DNA of 64,000 nucleotides from Paratinospora sagittata (taxonomy: Eukaryota > Streptophyta > Magnoliopsida > Ranunculales > Menispermaceae): assembly GCA_035771175.1 (NCBI GenBank), contig CM069596.1:8482001-8546000 (forward strand). The letters are read 5' to 3'. This document shows positions 60,401 to 64,000 of this stretch, one piece after another. The translations under genes and the position numbers were made by a program. Within the stretch, counting starts at the first letter, position 1; each line of letters opens with the position of its first letter. The notes below the pieces were generated by a model. The model was given only the letters and a program-made list of their open reading frames with translations, searched no databases and was not told where the DNA came from.

Positions 60401-60829
60401 AAGGGGGACTTTGTTTTTCTAAAAGTTCAGCCCACAAGAGGTGTCAAACGCTTTGGGATCCAAGGAAAGCTCTCCCTGCGGTATAACGGTTCATTTCAGA
60501 TCATTGAACGTATTGGCAAACTTGCTTATCGTCTGTCCCTTCCATCATCCATGCCTAAAGTTCATGACGTTTTTCATGTCTCTATGCTTCGCAAGTATCG
60601 TCCTGACCCTTCGCATATCATCCCTTTAGTCAAAGTTCGGGTTGAGGAAGGAAATAAATATCAAGAGAGAGCGATACAGATTTTAGATAAAAAAAACTCA
60701 AGACCTACAACGACGTAGCATTCCCCTTGTGAAAGTGCTCTAGGATCACCACGGCGTAGAGAAAGCAACATGGGAACTAGAAGCAACAATTAAACAGAAA
60801 TATCCTGAATTGTTTTCTAGTACCAATTG
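57431..60829 (+). pseudogene. G1F pol (protease, RT, RNase H, integrase, chromodomain-like tail)
   Basis: Protease HVLFDSGATHSFISSALV at about 57481-57534. Stops at about 57619 and 57784 interrupt the stretch to RT. The long frame 58051-59544 holds RT and RNase [19 protein letters not shown] (catalytic Asp intact), [12 protein letters not shown] (intact), [20 protein letters not shown] and [13 protein letters not shown] frameshift at about 59510 and stops at about 59714 and 59758 precede the integrase (59870-60718: [45 protein letters not shown]). The chromodomain-like tail is frame-shifted and ends KQKYPELFSSTN at 60829. Catalytic residues of RT and integrase look intact; the frame does not. 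Confidence 0.92.
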
Positions 60830-60920
60830 ATGATGTGATACATTGTCTACTTTCACTTATCAATAACAAGATGAAACATTGTTTACACCTATCTGAATAC
60901 ATTGTTTCACTTGAATAACT

Positions 60921-61224
60921 ATGCAGATGTCTGAAAATAATATCAATGGATATAGTGATGCCCACACGCAGTGGCCTCCTTGGCAACCTGTGGCTACTTC
61001 CCCTTAAACAATGTAACCAGCGCCCTCCACCACCATCTGTTATGCAAAGGTTGGAATCTTCAGATGACGAGTCCGATTCCATTCGCTCTCCATAGCTTTA
61101 TGATGATGAGGATTCCACCGGCCACACTGCTACTCAGGAACAATACAAGCACTACTCTGAACTCGCAAGAGATGACACCGGCAGTGAATCTCATGCAGAT
61201 AACCATCATAACTACTTGAATTGA
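60921..61224 (+). pseudogene. aORF2 of G1F (small acidic ORF after pol)
   Basis: ATG at 60921; reads MQMSENNINGYSDAHTQWPP, then WQPVATSP and a stop. A second frame holds PPSVMQRLESSDDESD, one TAG, YDDEDSTGH, and runs to a TGA at 61222-61224. The G1R counterpart (15724-16245) has the same blocks in one frame with a longer middle, so G1F appears to have lost about 60 codons. It sits between the pol stop and the PPT. Function unknown; not recognised. Confidence 0.6.
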
Positions 61225-61245
61225 TTTCGAGGGCGAAATCCCTTT

Positions 61246-61258
61246 AAGGGGGGTAGAG
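61246..61258 (+). promoter_or_regulatory. G1F polypurine tract
   Basis: aaggggggtagag, directly before the 3' LTR; the preceding tttcgagggcgaaatccc is the group's pre-PPT motif. Confidence 0.85.
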
Positions 61259-62666
61259 CGTAATACCCTGTATTTCACAAAAAAAAAATTATTATTTGGG
61301 CAACGCCTGAACGTTCAGGCACAATGCATGCCAGAACATTCAGGGGCCAAAAATCTCTATATAAGGAACCCTCCTCATTTCTCATTCTTCACACCAAATC
61401 ACCTTCTCTTGTGATTTTCTTCTCCCTTCCACTCATTCTGAGTTTAAGTTTTGAGACTCTCTGTCCGAGACTCTCGGTGCAGTGCAACGAAGTTCTGTCC
61501 GGAGGAAAGTGCCAAATCTGAAAGAAGAAGTTTTTATCTGAAGGTGGGGAACGAAACATAGGTTTGCGTGTTTATAACTTTTATTAAAGTTTACATTCAA
61601 TTATTATTATGTCTACTATTCATTTACACTACATTATGGCATATAATGTTTATATTGCCGCACTTATGCCTGTACACTTGGAATTCACGTATTATACTGT
61701 TATAATGTCGGATTTGTGGTCAATCTGACTCAACTAGACTCGGTCTTGTCCTTAGTAACTTTAAATAGTGAACGGGAGGCAGCGAGCTGCTCTAGGCGAT
61801 TGGTTATTTAAGCAGACTTAGTGTCTCACCTCTCAACTGGAGACTGATCTAGTTGGTCTTATTGAAAGCTATCAACTTATACATGTAATACTGAATGTCC
61901 TAACCTTGCACGTCGTGATACCGACCCTGATAAGGATCACTAGACGTTGCCAAAGTCAGTCTAAATGTCAAGAAAAGACCAGACCAGTTCATGCATTGTC
62001 ATCATACATAGCACCACCTAAGGACGTATATGGTTTATGACTCATATAATAGTTAGGAGCATTGCTCACTATTCATTATATTTCTCTGGAGAGGGATGTA
62101 CATGAGAACCCGGCTACGCCCGGGGAGGGACATCAGTACGTGAATCCAGAGCATCGTTCCTGAGGAGGGTCGTACAGTGAGAACCTGGCTACGCCCGAGG
62201 AAGGACACTTGTACGTGAACTCAGACGATGTACTTTCATCAAACCATTACGAGACGGTGTCACGCATTCATACTTATTGATTGATTATGATGCTCACATG
62301 TGTATTTAAGATATTTGATATTGAAGTATGCTTTATTAATTGTTATACTCACGAACTATTTACCCACTGAGCGCGTTAAGCTCACTCCATTATCATCCAA
62401 TCTTTCACAGGAAATTAGGAAGGACTGGGTGTAGGTTATGGAGCCCACAGTTTGTACCCTTTGTATGATTCATTGGGGAATTTGGGGAGTATGTTCCCTT
62501 AACCATTTTATGTACAAATTATATTCTGAATTAAATGAAATCAGATTTGTACTGTATGTTATATATTTCCGCTGCGCACTCTGTTGTTACCATTATTATT
62601 GTTCCAAATGCGCGCCCCATCCGCGAGTGTACCGCCGGTTTAGGCGTGTCCGGGCGGGGTGTGACA
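61259..62666 (+). repeat. G1F 3' LTR (1408 bp)
   Basis: Starts cgtaataccctg: the terminal TG of the other family LTRs is CG here. It ends ggggtgtgaca, followed by aactc. Shared cassette 61745-61873; GAACGTTC and GAACATTC motifs near 61310-61340; TATA box near 61360. Confidence 0.93.
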
Positions 62667-63600
62667 AACTCGTAATGTCCATACCTCGTCCAAAAAGCAG
62701 TCTTCAGTACATCCTCAACTGATGGTACCCAGACCTCAAGTCAATCTTCGAAAAAAATTTGGCCCCAATCAATTGGTCAAACAAGTCATCGATACGAGGA
62801 AGCGGATACTTGTTTGTCACAGTCACCTTATTCAACTGACGCTAGTTTATGCACAATCTAAGACTCTCGTCATTCTTCTTGACGAACAACACAGGTGCTC
62901 CCTAAGGTGACATACTAGGGAAAATGAATCTCTTCCCCATCAGCTCATCAAGCAGGGCTCTGAGTTCATTCAACTCTTTTGGTGTCATACGATACGATGG
63001 AATGGAAATGGGTTTTGTCTCGGGCATCAGCTCAATAATGAAGTTTACCTCTCGCTTAAGCGGTAAGTCAAGTAACTCATCAGGAAAAACCTCTGGGTAC
63101 TCACAAACTACAGGAATGTCTGCTAAATTGAACACCTTGTCCCACCTCATCCACTGGCCTCAAACTGGCCATCGTAGCAACCTCAACATCAGTGGCTAAT
63201 CTACCCTGAGTAGGTGGTCTAGATGCAGTCCTACCTCGATAAACAAAGACTGGTTGTCCGGGTATCTGAAAGACAACCCTTTTGTAGAAGCAATCAATAT
63301 GAGTGTGATATGTTTCCAGCCAATCCATACCCAAAATGGCATCAAACTCGAGGAACTCTAACACTCTGAGGTCAACAGACATCTCATGGCCCTCGAATCT
63401 AACAATGCATCCCACACATACCATGTTAGGGTAAATCCTCTCACTGGCCGCTGTACTCAAAATCAACGGAATACTAGTCTTAACAGGAGATAATCTCAAT
63501 TTATCTACCACACTACCAGAAATAAACGACAGAGTAGAACCAGCATTAATCAAAACATACATCAAAGAATCGCAAATGTTGATTGCACCTTCAATTAACT
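62667..63600 (-). pseudogene. gypsy G3 protease-RT fragment (right part)
   Basis: In minus sense, protease: GAINICDSLMYVLINAGSTL (the catalytic Asp position reads Asn: INAG instead of the usual DAG), then [20 protein letters not shown]; then DELLDLPLKREVNFIIELMP and YRMTPKELNELRALLDELM; then RT up to the G1F insertion, continuing at 51455. Related to G2 but clearly a different family. Only about 1.1 kb of the element is present, between two copia fragments. Confidence 0.88.
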
Positions 63601-64000
63601 GTTTAGCAAGAGCACAAGCTTGACAAGCCAAAGTAGAAATAGAAGGATCCTTCATATACGACAACTAATAAAAAGAGATGGTGTGGTCAACAATGGGCTG
63701 AGAGACATGTCCAAGTCTGTCATGCCAAATGGAAGTGCTAGCTAATAAAACAACATGATGTGAAGAAGAATTTGCTGCTACGAATCGAAACAGACCACAA
63801 TCAACCAGTCCTTGATGAAGAATTGGTTGGTAATAACCAACCAAAGGAGTACTGCATATTATTGCTTTGTTACCTCACTTGATAAGTCGTATTGCTTTTA
63901 TTGTTATTAACCAAAATTTAAGTATTGGAAAAAGGCCCGAAGCCTCTTAGCTTGGGTGGTAATAACCTCTCTACTTACCTATACTAGAGGGCAAGGATTA
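63601..64000 (-). pseudogene. copia pre-integrase fragment fused to gypsy G3
   Basis: In minus sense, from about 63850 to 63605: PILHQGLVDCGLFRF, then SIWHDRLGHVSQPIVDH, a TAG, then ISTLACQACALAKQ. This is the copia GAG-pre-integrase zinc motif (His...His...Cys-x2-Cys). The same frame runs on without a break into gypsy protease at about 63600. 63860-64000 is probably more of the same copia but is not readable. Confidence 0.85.

Larger units (their letters stand above)
51456..62666 (+). mobile_element. Ty3/gypsy element G1F, full-length, with two extra ORFs
   Basis: An 11.2-kb element: 5' LTR 51456-52880, PBS, AT-rich array, aORF1, repeat spacer, gag, pol, aORF2, PPT, 3' LTR 61259-62666. Identical aactc lies at 51451-51455 and 62667-62671. 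It inserted into the RT of a minus-strand gypsy fragment. The RT and integrase catalytic motifs are intact, but frameshifts and stops break aORF1, gag, pol and aORF2. Pol is of chromovirus (Tekay-like) type, which normally lacks extra ORFs. Confidence 0.95.

Overview
This window is plant nuclear DNA, gene-poor and packed with nested LTR retrotransposons. The host is most likely a flowering plant: chromovirus-type Ty3/gypsy elements with initiator-tRNA-Met primer sites, several Ty1/copia lineages, and one split gene with a plant-specific CCT domain. I see no bacterial, organellar or rRNA/tRNA features. Nearly every element is broken, so coding calls are pseudogenes unless stated.

Layout. 1-640: tail of a copia pol. 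967-3251 (minus): the only plausible host gene, with a CCT terminal exon and a less certain first exon. 3518-4108: MITE-like sequence beside an 89-bp foldback. 5264-11460: copia element 'C1' with TSD aataa and a 915-bp deletion in its 3' LTR. 12208-13603: element with long terminal inverted repeats. 14324-36015 (minus): gypsy 'G1R', bounded by TSD gtacc and split by a second gypsy, 'G2' (23526-34782, plus), whose left end is an integrase stub left from a tandem LTR array. 36021-39459: decayed copia with 3' LTR. 40422-41799: solo G1-family LTR with TSD ataaa. 42045-45166: LTR remnants. 45172-49320: short-LTR copia of Ale/Retrofit type. 50335-51305: copia LTR plus gag stub. 51456-62666: complete-length G1-family element 'G1F' with TSD aactc, inserted into a gypsy fragment (minus) that is itself fused to a copia fragment reaching the right edge.

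The most interesting system is the G1 family. Its order is LTR, tRNA-Met PBS, AT-rich tandem array, extra ORF 'aORF1' (about 515 codons), a threefold leader repeat, gag, pol with chromodomain-like tail, second extra ORF 'aORF2' (about 173 codons), PPT, LTR. Both extra ORFs occur at the same places in the two copies in this window, although the copies are diverged and in opposite orientation. The G1 LTR also carries inverted GAAnnTTC motifs just upstream of its TATA box, and a cassette of about 130 bp that also occurs in the unrelated copia C1 LTR.

No element looks able to move by itself: each has nonsense codons, frameshifts, deletions or lost catalytic residues. All lineage names and domain assignments come from reading motifs, without database searches.
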